In this document: positions 13,123-25,152 of the stretch, in pieces
Layout of the letters: every line of letters starts with the position of its first letter
Numbering within the stretch: the stretch's first letter is position 1
DNA from: Crossaster papposus
Taxonomy: Eukaryota; Echinodermata; Asteroidea; Velatida; Solasteridae
DNA length: 64,000 nt
Assembly: GCA_037893245.1 (NCBI GenBank)
Contig: JBAIAA010000413.1
Coordinates: forward strand, 930,001 to 994,000
Direction of reading: 5' to 3'
The notes under the pieces: model-generated
What the model saw: only the letters and a program-made list of their open reading frames with translations
Told to the model about the DNA's origin: nothing
The model's database searches: none
Translations under genes and position numbers: made by a program

Positions 13123-15735
13123 GACCCATTTTTCAACCGTAATTTTGTCAAGTCTGCCCTTGGATTGAAGCTCAAAAACCAGGGAGTTGATCCTATGCTA
13201 TATTTACACAATCCCACCATTTCTTTCACCAAACGGCATCCGTTTTCAAAAGAAATTGTGGGGGCACTTTTAATGCAAATGAGCTAGCGTACAAATGTTC
13301 CTTACAATTAGGGTGGTGCACCCTATAGGGTGCACCTGCCTAATTCAAGTCCCATTGAAAAGAGTGTAAAATCAACAATGTTCACGACCAAGTTTCTTGC
13401 ACACCGACATCACTGGGGTTTCTCAAACAACAATCAGATTATTGTCTTGGTCTTTATCTTTCCATTTCTTTTCAATTTTTAGTAGGTTAGCTAATTACAT
13501 TTTTTAATATTCACACCGAAAGAAACACACCTCCCGAAAAGTGATACTTCCCGAGCCTGCAAGCAGCCATTTTACAAATGGCATCCATCCACGTTCTAGG
13601 GCAATTAGGACCCATTTTTCAACCGTAATTTTGTCAAGTCTGCCCTCAGATTGAAGCTCAAAAACCAGGGAGTTGATTCTATGCTATATTTACACAATCC
13701 TACCATTTCTTTCACCAAACGGCATCCGTTTTCAAAAGAAATTGTGGGGGCACTTTTAATGCAAATGAGCTAGCGTAGAAATGTTCCTTACAATTAGGGT
13801 GGTGCACCCTATAGGGTGCACCTGCCTAATTCAAGTCCCATTGAAAAGAGTGTAAAATCAACAATGTTCACGACCAAGTTTCTTGCACACCGACATCACT
13901 GGGGTTTCTCAAACAACAATCAGATTATTGTCTTGGTCTTTATCTTTCCATTTCTTTTCAATTTTTAGTAGGTTAGCCAATTACATTTTTTAATATTCAC
14001 ACCGAAAGAAACACACCTCCCGAAAAGTGATACTTCCCGAGCCTGCAAGCAGCCATTTTACAAATGGCATCCCTCCACGTTCTAGGGCAATTAGGACCCA
14101 TTTTTCAACCGTAATTTTGTCAAGTCTGCCCTCAGATTGAAGCTCAAAAACCAGGGAGTTGATCCTATGCTATATTTACACAATCCCACCATTTCTTTCA
14201 CCAAACGGCATCCGTTTTCAAAAGAAATTGTGGGGGCACTTTTAATGCAAATGAGCTAGCGTAGAAATGTTCCTTACAATTAGGGTGGTGCACCCTATAG
14301 GGTGCACCTGCCTAATTCAAGTCCAATTGAAAAGAGTGTAAAATCAACAATGTTCACGACCAAGTTTCTTGCACACCGACATCACTGGGGTTTCTCAAAC
14401 AACAATCAGATTATTGTCTTGGTCTTTATCTTTCCATTTCTTTTCAATTTTTAGTAGGTTAGCCAATTACATTTTTTAATATTCACACCGAAAGAAACAC
14501 ACCTCCCGAAAAGTGATACTTCCCGAGCCTGCAAGCAGCCATTTTACAAATGGCATCCCTCCACGTTCTAGGGCAATTAGGACCCATTTTTCAACCGTAA
14601 TTTTGTCAAGTCTGCCCTCGGATTGAAGCTCAAAAACCAGGTTAGCCAATTACATTTTTTAATATTCACACCGAAAGAAACACACCTCCCGAAAAGTGAT
14701 ACTTCCCGAGCCTGCAAGCAGCCATTTTACAAATGGCATCCCTCCACGTTCTAGGGCAATTAGGACCCATTTTTCAACCGTAATTTTGTCAAGTCTGCCC
14801 TCAGATTGAAGCTCAAAAACCAGGGAGTTGATCCTATGCTATATTTACACAATCCCACCATTTCTTTCACCAAACGGCATCCGTTTTCAAAAGAAATTGT
14901 GGGGGCACTTTTAATGCAAATGAGCTAGCGTAGAAATGTTCCTTACAATTAGGGTGGTGCACCCTATAGGGTGCACCTGCCTAATTCAAGTCCCATTGAA
15001 AACAGTGTAAAATCAACAATGTTCACGACCAAGTTTCTTGCACACCGACATCACTGGGGTTTCTCAAACAACAATCAGATTATTGTCTTGGTCTTTATCT
15101 TTCCATTTCTTTTCAATTTTTAGTAGGTTAGCCAATTACATTTTTTAATATTCACACCGAAAGAAACACACCTCCCGAAAAGTGATACTTCCCGAGCCTG
15201 CAAGCAGCCATTTTACAAATGGCATCCCTCCACGTTCTAGGGCAATTAGGACCCATTTTTCAACCGTAATTTTGTCAAGTCTGCCCTCGGATTGAAGCTC
15301 AAAAACCAGGGAGTTGATCCAATGCTATATTTACACAATCCCACCATTTCTTTCACCAAACGGCATCCGTTTTCAAAAGAAATTGTGGGGGCACTTTTAA
15401 TGCAAATGAGCTAGCGTAGAAATGTTCCTTACAATTAGGGTGGTGCACCCTATAGGGTGCACCTGCCTAATTCAAGTCCAATTGAAAAGAGTGTAAAATC
15501 AACAATGTTCACGACCAAGTTTCTTGCACACCGACATCACTGGGGTTTCTCAAACAACAATCAGATTATTGTCTTGGTCTTTATCTTTCCATTTCTTTTC
15601 AATTTTTAGTAGGTTAGCCAATTACATTTTTTAATATTCACACCGAAAGAAACACACCTCCCGAAAAGTGATACTTCCCGAGCCTGCAAGCAGCCATTTT
15701 ACAAATGGCATCCCTCCACGTTCTAGGGCAATTAG
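13123..15735 (+). repeat. Segmental copy A of a 2.6-kb block containing a truncated monomer
   Basis: This block has six units in order: TGG at 39-41 with TAGCGTACAAATG and GTTAGCTAATT; then TTGATTCTATG with ATCCTACC; then CA with CCAATT; then the 183-bp unit; then CA with CCCATT; then CG/CCAATG/CCAATT. The same order recurs at 17680-20292. I noticed one difference: ATCCATCC near 13584 is ATCCCTCC in the other copy. Beyond both ends the variant patterns diverge. Confidence 0.88.
14581..14763 (+). repeat. Truncated satellite monomer (183 bp), copy A
   Basis: This unit holds monomer positions 1-60 joined directly to positions 364-486, so 303 bp are missing, including the central palindrome. The junction reads AAAAACCAGGTTAGCC. 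The trinucleotide AGG is present at both parental breakpoints (59-61 and 362-364), so this is a 3-bp microhomology deletion. The unit is of the CG type at 39-40. The same truncated unit recurs at 19138 in the same monomer context, which indicates one deletion later copied by duplication. Confidence 0.96.
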
Positions 15736-18700
15736 GACCCATTTTTCAACCGTAATTTTGTCAAGTCTGCCCTCGGATTGAAGCTCAAAAACCAGGGAGT
15801 TGATCCGATGCTATATTTACACAATCCCACCATTTCTTTCACCAAACGGCATCCGTTTTCAAAAGAAATTGTGGGGGCACTTTTAATGCAAATGAGCTAG
15901 CGTAGAAATGTTCCTTACAATTAGGGTGGTGCACCCTATAGGGTGCACCTGCCTAATTCAAGTCCCATTGAAAAGAGTGTAAAATCAACAATGTTCACGA
16001 CCAAGTTTCTTGCACACCGACATCACTGGGGTTTCTCAAACAACAATCAGATTATTGTCTTGGTCTTTATCTTTCCATTTCTTTTCAATTTTTAGTAGGT
16101 TAGCCAATTACATTTTTTAATATTCACACCGAAAGAAACACACCTCCCGAAAAGTGATACTTCCCGAGCCTGCAAGCAGCCATTTTACAAATGGCATCCC
16201 TCCACGTTCTAGGGCAATTAGGACCCATTTTTCAACCGTAATTTTGTCAAGTCTGCCCTCGGATTGAAGCTCAAAAACCAGGGAGTTGATCCAATGCTAT
16301 ATTTACACAATCCCACCATTTCTTTCACCAAACGGCATCCGTTTTCAAAAGAAATTGTGGGGGCACTTTTAATGCAAATGAGCTAGCGTAGAAATGTTCC
16401 TTACAATTAGGGTGGTGCACCCTATAGGGTGCACCTGCCTAATTCAAGTCCCATTGAAAAGAGTGTAAAATCAACAATGTTCACGACCAAGTTTCTTGCA
16501 CACCGACATCACTGGGGTTTCTCAAACAACAATCAGATTATTGTCTTGGTCTTTATCTTTCTATTTCTTTTCAATTTTTAGTAGGTTAGCCAATTACATT
16601 TTTTAATATTCACACCGAAAGAAACACACCTCCCGAAAAGTGATACTTCCCGAGCCTGCAAGCAGCCATTTTACAAATGGCATCCCTCCACGTTCTAGGG
16701 CAATTAGGACCCATTTTTCAACCGTAATTTTGTCAAGTCTGCCCTCGGATTGAAGCTCAAAAACCAGGGAGTTGATCCGATGCTATATTTACACAATCCC
16801 ACCATTTCTTTCACCAAACGGCATCCGTTTTCAAAAGAAATTGTGGGGGCACTTTTAATGCAAATGAGCTAGCGTAGAAATGTTCCTTACAATTAGGGTG
16901 GTGCACCCTATAGGGTGCACCTGCCTAATTCAAGTCCCATTGAAAAGAGTGTAAAATCAACAATGTTCACGACCAAGTTTCTTGCACACCGACATCACTG
17001 GGGTTTCTCAAACAACAATCAGATTATTGTCTTGGTCTTTATCTTTCTATTTCTTTTCAATTTTTAGTAGGTTAGCCAATTACATTTTTTAATATTCACA
17101 CCGAAAGAAACACACCTCCCGAAAAGTGATACTTCCCGAGCCTGCAAGCAGCCATTTTACAAATTGCATCCCTCCACGTTCTAGGGCAATTAGGACCCAT
17201 TTTTCAACCGTAATTTTGTCAAGTCTGCACTCGGATTGAAGCTCAAAAACCAGGGAGTTGATCCGATGCTATATTTACACAATCCCACCATTTCTTTCAC
17301 CAAACGGCATCCGTTTTCAAAAGAAATTGTGGGGGCACTTTTAATGCAAATGAGCTAGCGTAGAAATGTTCCTTACAATTAGGGTGGTGCACCCTATAGG
17401 GTGCACCTGCCTAATTCAAGTCCCATTGAAAACAGTGTAAAATCAACAATGTTCACGACCAAGTTTCTTGCACACCGACATCACTGGGGTTTCTCAAACA
17501 ACAATCAGATTATTGTCTTGGTCTTTATCTTTCCATTTCTTTACAATTTTTAGTAGGTTAGCCAATTAGATTTTTTAATATTCACACCGAAAGAAACACA
17601 CCTCCCGAAAAGTGATACTTCCCGAGCCTGCAAGCAGCCATTTTACAAATGGCATCCCTCCACGTTCTAGGGCAATTAGGACCCATTTTTCAACCGTAAT
17701 TTTGTCAAGTCTGCCCTTGGATTGAAGCTCAAAAACCAGGGAGTTGATCCTATGCTATATTTACACAATCCCACCATTTCTTTCACCAAACGGCATCCGT
17801 TTTCAAAAGAAATTGTGGGGGCACTTTTAATGCAAATGAGCTAGCGTACAAATGTTCCTTACAATTAGGGTGGTGCACCCTATAGGGTGCACCTGCCTAA
17901 TTCAAGTCCCATTGAAAAGAGTGTAAAATCAACAATGTTCACGACCAAGTTTCTTGCACACCGACATCACTGGGGTTTCTCAAACAACAATCAGATTATT
18001 GTCTTGGTCTTTATCTTTCCATTTCTTTTCAATTTTTAGTAGGTTAGCTAATTACATTTTTTAATATTCACACCGAAAGAAACACACCTCCCGAAAAGTG
18101 ATACTTCCCGAGCCTGCAAGCAGCCATTTTACAAATGGCATCCCTCCACGTTCTAGGGCAATTAGGACCCATTTTTCAACCGTAATTTTGTCAAGTCTGC
18201 CCTCAGATTGAAGCTCAAAAACCAGGGAGTTGATTCTATGCTATATTTACACAATCCTACCATTTCTTTCACCAAACGGCATCCGTTTTCAAAAGAAATT
18301 GTGGGGGCACTTTTAATGCAAATGAGCTAGCGTAGAAATGTTCCTTACAATTAGGGTGGTGCACCCTATAGGGTGCACCTGCCTAATTCAAGTCCCATTG
18401 AAAAGAGTGTAAAATCAACAATGTTCACGACCAAGTTTCTTGCACACCGACATCACTGGGGTTTCTCAAACAACAATCAGATTATTGTCTTGGTCTTTAT
18501 CTTTCCATTTCTTTTCAATTTTTAGTAGGTTAGCCAATTACATTTTTTAATATTCACACCGAAAGAAACACACCTCCCGAAAAGTGATACTTCCCGAGCC
18601 TGCAAGCAGCCATTTTACAAATGGCATCCCTCCACGTTCTAGGGCAATTAGGACCCATTTTTCAACCGTAATTTTGTCAAGTCTGCCCTCAGATTGAAGC

Positions 18701-19137
18701 TCAAAAACCAGGGAGTTGATCCTATGCTATATTTACACAATCCCACCATTTCTTTCACCAAACGGCATCCGTTTTCAAAAGAAATTGTGGGGGCACTTTT
18801 AATGCAAATGAGCTAGCGTAGAAATGTTCCTTACAATTAGGGTGGTGCACCCTATAGGGTGCACCTGCCTAATTCAAGTCCAATTGAAAAGAGTGTAAAA
18901 TCAACAATGTTCACGACCAAGTTTCTTGCACACCGACATCACTGGGGTTTCTCAAACAACAATCAGATTATTGTCTTGGTCTTTATCTTTCCATTTCTTT
19001 TCAATTTTTAGTAGGTTAGCCAATTACATTTTTTAATATTCACACCGAAAGAAACACACCTCCCGAAAAGTGATACTTCCCGAGCCTGCAAGCAGCCATT
19101 TTACAAATGGCATCCCTCCACGTTCTAGGGCAATTAG
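14764..19137 (+). repeat. Satellite array, block 2: 9 tandem 486-bp monomers
   Basis: Nine full monomers start at 14764 and every 486 bp to 18652. Units at 15736, 16708 and 17194 share CCGATG near 70-75. Units at 16222 and 16708 share TTCTATTTC near 337-345. Neither variant was noticed elsewhere, so this is a small private subfamily cluster. The unit at 17194 also carries TGCACTCGG, TTTACAATTT and ATTAGATTT and is one of the more divergent copies. No gene is visible. Confidence 0.97.
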
Positions 19138-20292
19138 GACCCATTTTTCAACCGTAATTTTGTCAAGTCTGCCCTCGGATTGAAGCTCAAAAACCAGGTT
19201 AGCCAATTACATTTTTTAATATTCACACCGAAAGAAACACACCTCCCGAAAAGTGATACTTCCCGAGCCTGCAAGCAGCCATTTTACAAATGGCATCCCT
19301 CCACGTTCTAGGGCAATTAGGACCCATTTTTCAACCGTAATTTTGTCAAGTCTGCCCTCAGATTGAAGCTCAAAAACCAGGGAGTTGATCCTATGCTATA
19401 TTTACACAATCCCACCATTTCTTTCACCAAACGGCATCCGTTTTCAAAAGAAATTGTGGGGGCACTTTTAATGCAAATGAGCTAGCGTAGAAATGTTCCT
19501 TACAATTAGGGTGGTGCACCCTATAGGGTGCACCTGCCTAATTCAAGTCCCATTGAAAACAGTGTAAAATCAACAATGTTCACGACCAAGTTTCTTGCAC
19601 ACCGACATCACTGGGGTTTCTCAAACAACAATCAGATTATTGTCTTGGTCTTTATCTTTCCATTTCTTTTCAATTTTTAGTAGGTTAGCCAATTACATTT
19701 TTTAATATTCACACCGAAAGAAACACACCTCCCGAAAAGTGATACTTCCCGAGCCTGCAAGCAGCCATTTTACAAATGGCATCCCTCCACGTTCTAGGGC
19801 AATTAGGACCCATTTTTCAACCGTAATTTTGTCAAGTCTGCCCTCGGATTGAAGCTCAAAAACCAGGGAGTTGATCCAATGCTATATTTACACAATCCCA
19901 CCATTTCTTTCACCAAACGGCATCCGTTTTCAAAAGAAATTGTGGGGGCACTTTTAATGCAAATGAGCTAGCGTAGAAATGTTCCTTACAATTAGGGTGG
20001 TGCACCCTATAGGGTGCACCTGCCTAATTCAAGTCCAATTGAAAAGAGTGTAAAATCAACAATGTTCACGACCAAGTTTCTTGCACACCGACATCACTGG
20101 GGTTTCTCAAACAACAATCAGATTATTGTCTTGGTCTTTATCTTTCCATTTCTTTTCAATTTTTAGTAGGTTAGCCAATTACATTTTTTAATATTCACAC
20201 CGAAAGAAACACACCTCCCGAAAAGTGATACTTCCCGAGCCTGCAAGCAGCCATTTTACAAATGGCATCCCTCCACGTTCTAGGGCAATTAG
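17680..20292 (+). repeat. Segmental copy B of the 2.6-kb block
   Basis: This block matches 13123-15735 at an offset of 4,557 bp, which is not a multiple of 486 because one 183-bp unit lies between the copies. The four monomers between the copies (15736-17679) are a CCGATG/TTCTATTTC subfamily. That subfamily is not found after copy B, so a simple tandem duplication was later altered, or the block was copied non-tandemly. Confidence 0.88.
19138..19320 (+). repeat. Truncated satellite monomer (183 bp), copy B
   Basis: The structure matches the truncated unit at 14581: positions 1-60 fused to 364-486, 303 bp missing, the same AGG microhomology junction and the same CG variant at 39-40. Its start lies exactly 4,557 bp downstream of the first copy, which equals nine full monomers plus one truncated unit. 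The matching flanks point to a copied block rather than two independent deletions. Confidence 0.96.
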
Positions 20293-23200
20293 GACCCATT
20301 TTTCAACCGTAATTTTGTCAAGTCTGCCCTCAGATTGAAGCTCAAAAACCAGGGAGTTGATCCTATGCTATATTTACACAATCCCACCATTTCTTTCACC
20401 AAACGGCATCCGTTTTCAAAAGAAATTGTGGGGGCACTTTTAATGCAAATGAGCTAGCGTAGAAATGTTCCTTACAATTAGGGTGGTGCACCCTATAGGG
20501 TGCACCTGCCTAATTCAAGTCCCATTGAAAACAGTGTAAAATCAACAATGTTCACGACCAAGTTTCTTGCACACCGACATCACTGGGGTTTCTCAAACAA
20601 CAATCAGATTATTGTCTTGGTCTTTATCTTTCCATTTCTTTTCAATTTTTAGTAGGTTAGCCAATTACATTTTTTAATATTCACACCGAAAGAAACACAC
20701 CTCCCGAAAAGTGATACTTCCCGAGCCTGCAAGCAGCCATTTTACAAATGGCATCCCTCCACGTTCTAGGGCAATTAGGACCCATTTTTCAACCGTAATT
20801 TTGTCAAGTCTGCCCTCAGATTGAAGCTCAAAAACCAGGGAGTTGATCCTATGCTATATTTACACAATCCCACCATTTCTTTCACCAAACGGCATCCGTT
20901 TTCAAAAGAAATTGTGGGGGCACTTTTAATGCAAATGCGCTAGCGTAGAAATGTTCCTTACAATTAGGGTGGTGCACCCTATAGGGTGCACCTGCCTAAT
21001 TCAAGTCCCATTGAAAACAGTGTAAAATCAACAATGTTCACGACCAAGTTTCTTGCACACCGACATCACTGGGGTTTCTCAAACAACAATCAGATTATTG
21101 TCTTGGTCTTTATCTTTCCATTTCTTTTCAATTTTTAGTAGGTTAGCCAATTACATTTTTTAATATTCACACCGAAAGAAACACACCTCCCGAAAAGTGA
21201 TACTTCCCGAGCCTGCAAGCAGCCATTTTACAAATGGCATCCCTCCACGTTCTAGGGCAATTAGGACCCATTTTTCAACCGTAATTTTGTCAAGTCTGCC
21301 CTCAGATTGAAGCTCAAAAACCAGGGAGTTGATCCTATGCTATATTTACACAATCCCACCATTTCTTTCACCAAACGGCATCCGTTTTCAAAAGAAATTG
21401 TGGGGGCACTTTTAATGCAAATGAGCTAGCGTAGAAATGTTCCTTACAATTAGGGTGGTGCACCCTATAGGGTGCACCTGCCTAATTCAAGTCCCATTGA
21501 AAAGAGTGTAAAATCAACAATGTTCACGACCAAGTTTCTTGCACACCGACATCACTGGGGTTTCTCAAACAACAATCAGATTATTGTCTTGGTCTTTATC
21601 TTTCCATTTCTTTTCAATTTTTAGTAGGTTAGCCAATTACATTTTTTAATATTCACACCGAAAGAAACACACCTCCCGAAAAGTGATACTTCCCGAGCCT
21701 GCAAGCAGCCATTTTACAAATGGCATCCCTCCACGTTCTAGGGCAATTAGGACCCATTTTTCAACCGTAATTTTGTCAAGTCTGCCCTTGGATTGAAGCT
21801 CAAAAACCAGGGAGTTGATCCTATGCTATATTTACACAATCCCACCATTTCTTTCACCAAACGGCATCCGTTTTCAAAAGAAATTGTGGGGGCACTTTTA
21901 ATGCAAATGAGCTAGCGTAGAAATGTTCCTTACAATTAGGGTGGTGCACCCTATAGGGTGCACCTGCCTAATTCAAGTCCCATTGAAAACAGTGTAAAAT
22001 CAACAATGTTCACGACCAAGTTTCTTGCACACCGACATCACTGGGGTTTCTCAAACAACAATCAGATTATTGTCTTGGTCTTTATCTTTCCATTTCTTTT
22101 CAATTTTTAGTAGGTTAGCCAATTACATTTTTTAATATTCACACCGAAAGAAACACACCTCCCGAAAAGTGATACTTCCCGAGCCTGCAAGCAGCCATTT
22201 TACAAATGGCATCCCTCCACGTTCTAGGGCAATTAGGACCCATTTTTCAACCGTAATTTTGTCAAGTCTGCCCTCAGATTGAAGCTCAAAAACCAGGGAG
22301 TTGATCCTATGCTATATTTACACAATCCCACCATTTCTTTCACCAAACGGCATCCGTTTTCAAAAGAAATTGTGGGGGCACTTTCAATGCAAATGCGCTA
22401 GCGTAGAAATGTTCCTTACAATTAGGGTGGTGCACCCTATAGGGTGCACCTGCCTAATTCAAGTCCCATTGAAAACAGTGTAAAATCAACAATGTTCACG
22501 ACCAAGTTTCTTGCACACCGACATCACTGGGGTTTCTCAAACAACAATCAGATTATTGTCTTGGTCTTTATCTTTCCATTTCTTTTCAATTTTTAGTAGG
22601 TTAGCCAATTACATTTTTTAATATTCACACCGAAAGAAACACACCTCCCGAAAAGTGATACTTCCCGAGCCTGCAAGCAGCCATTTTACAAATGGCATCC
22701 CTCCACGTTCTAGGGCAATTAGGACCCATTTTTCAACCGTAATTTTGTCAAGTCTGCCCTCAGATTGAAGCTCAAAAACCAGGGAGTTGATCCTATGCTA
22801 TATTTACACAATCCCACCATTTCTTTCACCAAACGGCATCCGTTTTCAAAAGAAATTGTGGGGGCACTTTTAATGCAAATGCGCTAGCGTAGAAATGTTC
22901 CTTACAATTAGGGTGGTGCACCCTATAGGGTGCACCTGCCTAATTCAAGTCCCATTGAAAACAGTGTAAAATCAACAATGTTCACGACCAAGTTTCTTGC
23001 ACACCGACATCACTGGGGTTTCTCAAACAACAATCAGATTATTGTCTTGGTCTTTATCTTTCCATTTCTTTTCAATTTTTAGTAGGTTAGCCAATTACAT
23101 TTTTTAATATTCACACCGAAAGAAACACACCTCCCGAAAAGTGATACTTCCCGAGCCTGCAAGCAGCCATTTTACAAATGGCATCCCTCCACGTTCTAGG

Positions 23201-24180
23201 GCAATTAGGACCCATTTTTCAACCGTAATTTTGTCAAGTCTGCCCTCAGATTGAAGCTCAAAAACCAGGGAGTTGATCCTATGCTATATTTACACAATCC
23301 CACCATTTCTTTCACCAAACGGCATCCGTTTTCAAAAGAAATTGTGGGGGCACTTTTAATGCAAATGCGCTAGCGTAGAAATGTTCCTTACAATTAGGGT
23401 GGTGCACCCTATAGGGTGCACCTGCCTAATTCAAGTCCCATTGAAAACAGTGTAAAATCAACAATGTTCACTACCAAGTTTCTTGCACACCGACATCACT
23501 GGGGTTTCTCAAACAACAATCAGATTATTGTCTTGGTCTTTATCTTTCCATTTCTTTTCAATTTTTAGTAGGTTAGCCAATTACATTTTTTAATATTCAC
23601 ACCGAAAGAAACACACCTCCCGAAAAGTGATACTTCCCGAGCCTGCAAGCAGCCATTTTACAAATGGCATCCCTCCACGTTCTAGGGCAATTAGGACCCA
23701 TTTTTCAACCGTAATTTTGTCAAGTCTGCCCTCAGATTGAAGCTCAAAAACCAGGGAGTTGATCCTATGCTATATTTACACAATCCCACCATTTCTTTCA
23801 CCAAACGGCATCCGTTTTCAAAAGAAATTGTGGGGGCACTTTTAATGCAAATGAGCTAGCGTAGAAATGTTCCTTACAATTAGGGTGGTGCACCCTATAG
23901 GGTGCACCTGCCTAATTCAAGTCCCATTGAAAACAGTGTAAAATCAACAATGTTCACGACCAAGTTTCTTGCACACCGACATCACTGGGGTTTCTCAAAC
24001 AACAATCAGATTATTGTCTTGGTCTTTATCTTTCCATTTCTTTTCAATTTTTAGTAGGTTAGCCAATTACATTTTTTAATATTCACACCGAAAGAAACAC
24101 ACCTCCCGAAAAGTGATACTTCCCGAGCCTGCAAGCAGCCATTTTACAAATGGCATCCCTCCACGTTCTAGGGCAATTAG

Positions 24181-25152
24181 GACCCATTTTTCAACCGTAA
24201 TTTTGTCAAGTCTGCCCTTGGATTGAAGCTCAAAAACCAGGGAGTTGATCCTATGCTATATTTACACAATCCCACCATTTTTTTCACCAAACGGCATCCG
24301 TTTTCAAAAGAAATTGTGGGGGCACTTTTAATGCAAATGAGCTAGCGTACAAATGTTCCTTACAATTAGGGTGGTGCACCCTATAGGGTGCACCTGCCTA
24401 ATTCAAGTCCCATTGAAAACAGTGTAAAATCAACAATGTTCACGACCAAGTTTCTTGCACACCGACATCACTGGGGTTTCTCAAACAACAATCAGATTAT
24501 TGTCTTGGTCTTTATCTTTCCATTTCTTTTCAATTTTTAGTAGGTTAGCCAATTACATTTTTTAATATTCACACCGAAAGAAACACACCTCCCGAAAAGT
24601 GATACTTCCCGAGCCTGCAAGCAGCCATTTTACAAATGGCATCCCTCCACGTTCTAGGGCAATTAGGACCCATTTTTCAACCGTAATTTTGTCAAGTCTG
24701 CCCTTGGATTGAAGCTCAAAAACCAGGGAGTTGATCCTATGCTATATTTACACAATCCCACCATTTCTTTCACCAAACGGCATCCGTTTTCAAAAGAAAT
24801 TGTGGGGGCACTTTTAATGCAAATGAGCTAGCGTACAAATGTTCCTTACAATTAGGGTGGTGCACCCTATAGGGTGCACCTGCCTAATTCAAGTCCCATT
24901 GAAAACAGTGTAAAATCAACAATGTTCACGACCAAGTTTCTTGCACACCGACATCACTGGGGTTTCTCAAACAACAATCAGATTATTGTCTTGGTCTTTA
25001 TCTTTCCATTTCTTTTCAATTTTTAGTAGGTTAGCCAATTACATTTTTTAATATTCACACCGAAAGAAACACACCTCCCGAAAAGTGATACTTCCCGAGC
25101 CTGCAAGCAGCCATTTTACAAATGGCATCCCTCCACGTTCTAGGGCAATTAG
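24181..25152 (+). repeat. Adjacent near-identical TG/TAC monomer pair
   Basis: Two neighbouring units share TTGG at 39-42, CGTACAAATG at 167-176, CCCATT and AAAAC. The first has one extra change (ATTTTTTTCACC near 24278). They look like a recent single-monomer duplication. Confidence 0.6.

Larger units (their letters stand above)
1..14580 (+). repeat. Satellite array, block 1: 30 tandem 486-bp monomers
   Basis: Thirty head-to-tail monomers start at 1, 487, 972 and then every 486 bp to 6318, and from 6805 every 486 bp to 14095. The unit begins GACCCATTTTTCAACC and ends GGGCAATTAG. Copies differ from one another by only a few bases. Two length variants occur: a 485-bp unit at 487 and a 487-bp unit at 6318. 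No reading frame stays open for a whole unit, although 486 is divisible by three, so the array does not look like a coding tandem repeat. The dominant left-hand type carries CA at 39-40 with CCTATG near 70-75, and CG/CCAATG units are interspersed. The left edge of the window lies inside the array. Tandem organisation is seen directly; the heterochromatic location is inferred. Confidence 0.98.

Noticed and set aside
22301-22483. 60-codon open frame on the + strand
   Set aside because: It opens on TTG, not ATG, and exists only because two substitutions in this one monomer (TTTTAATG to TTTCAATG near 22385, and TGAGCT to TGCGCT near 22396) remove stops present in most copies. It lies wholly inside the satellite unit and has no recognisable domain.
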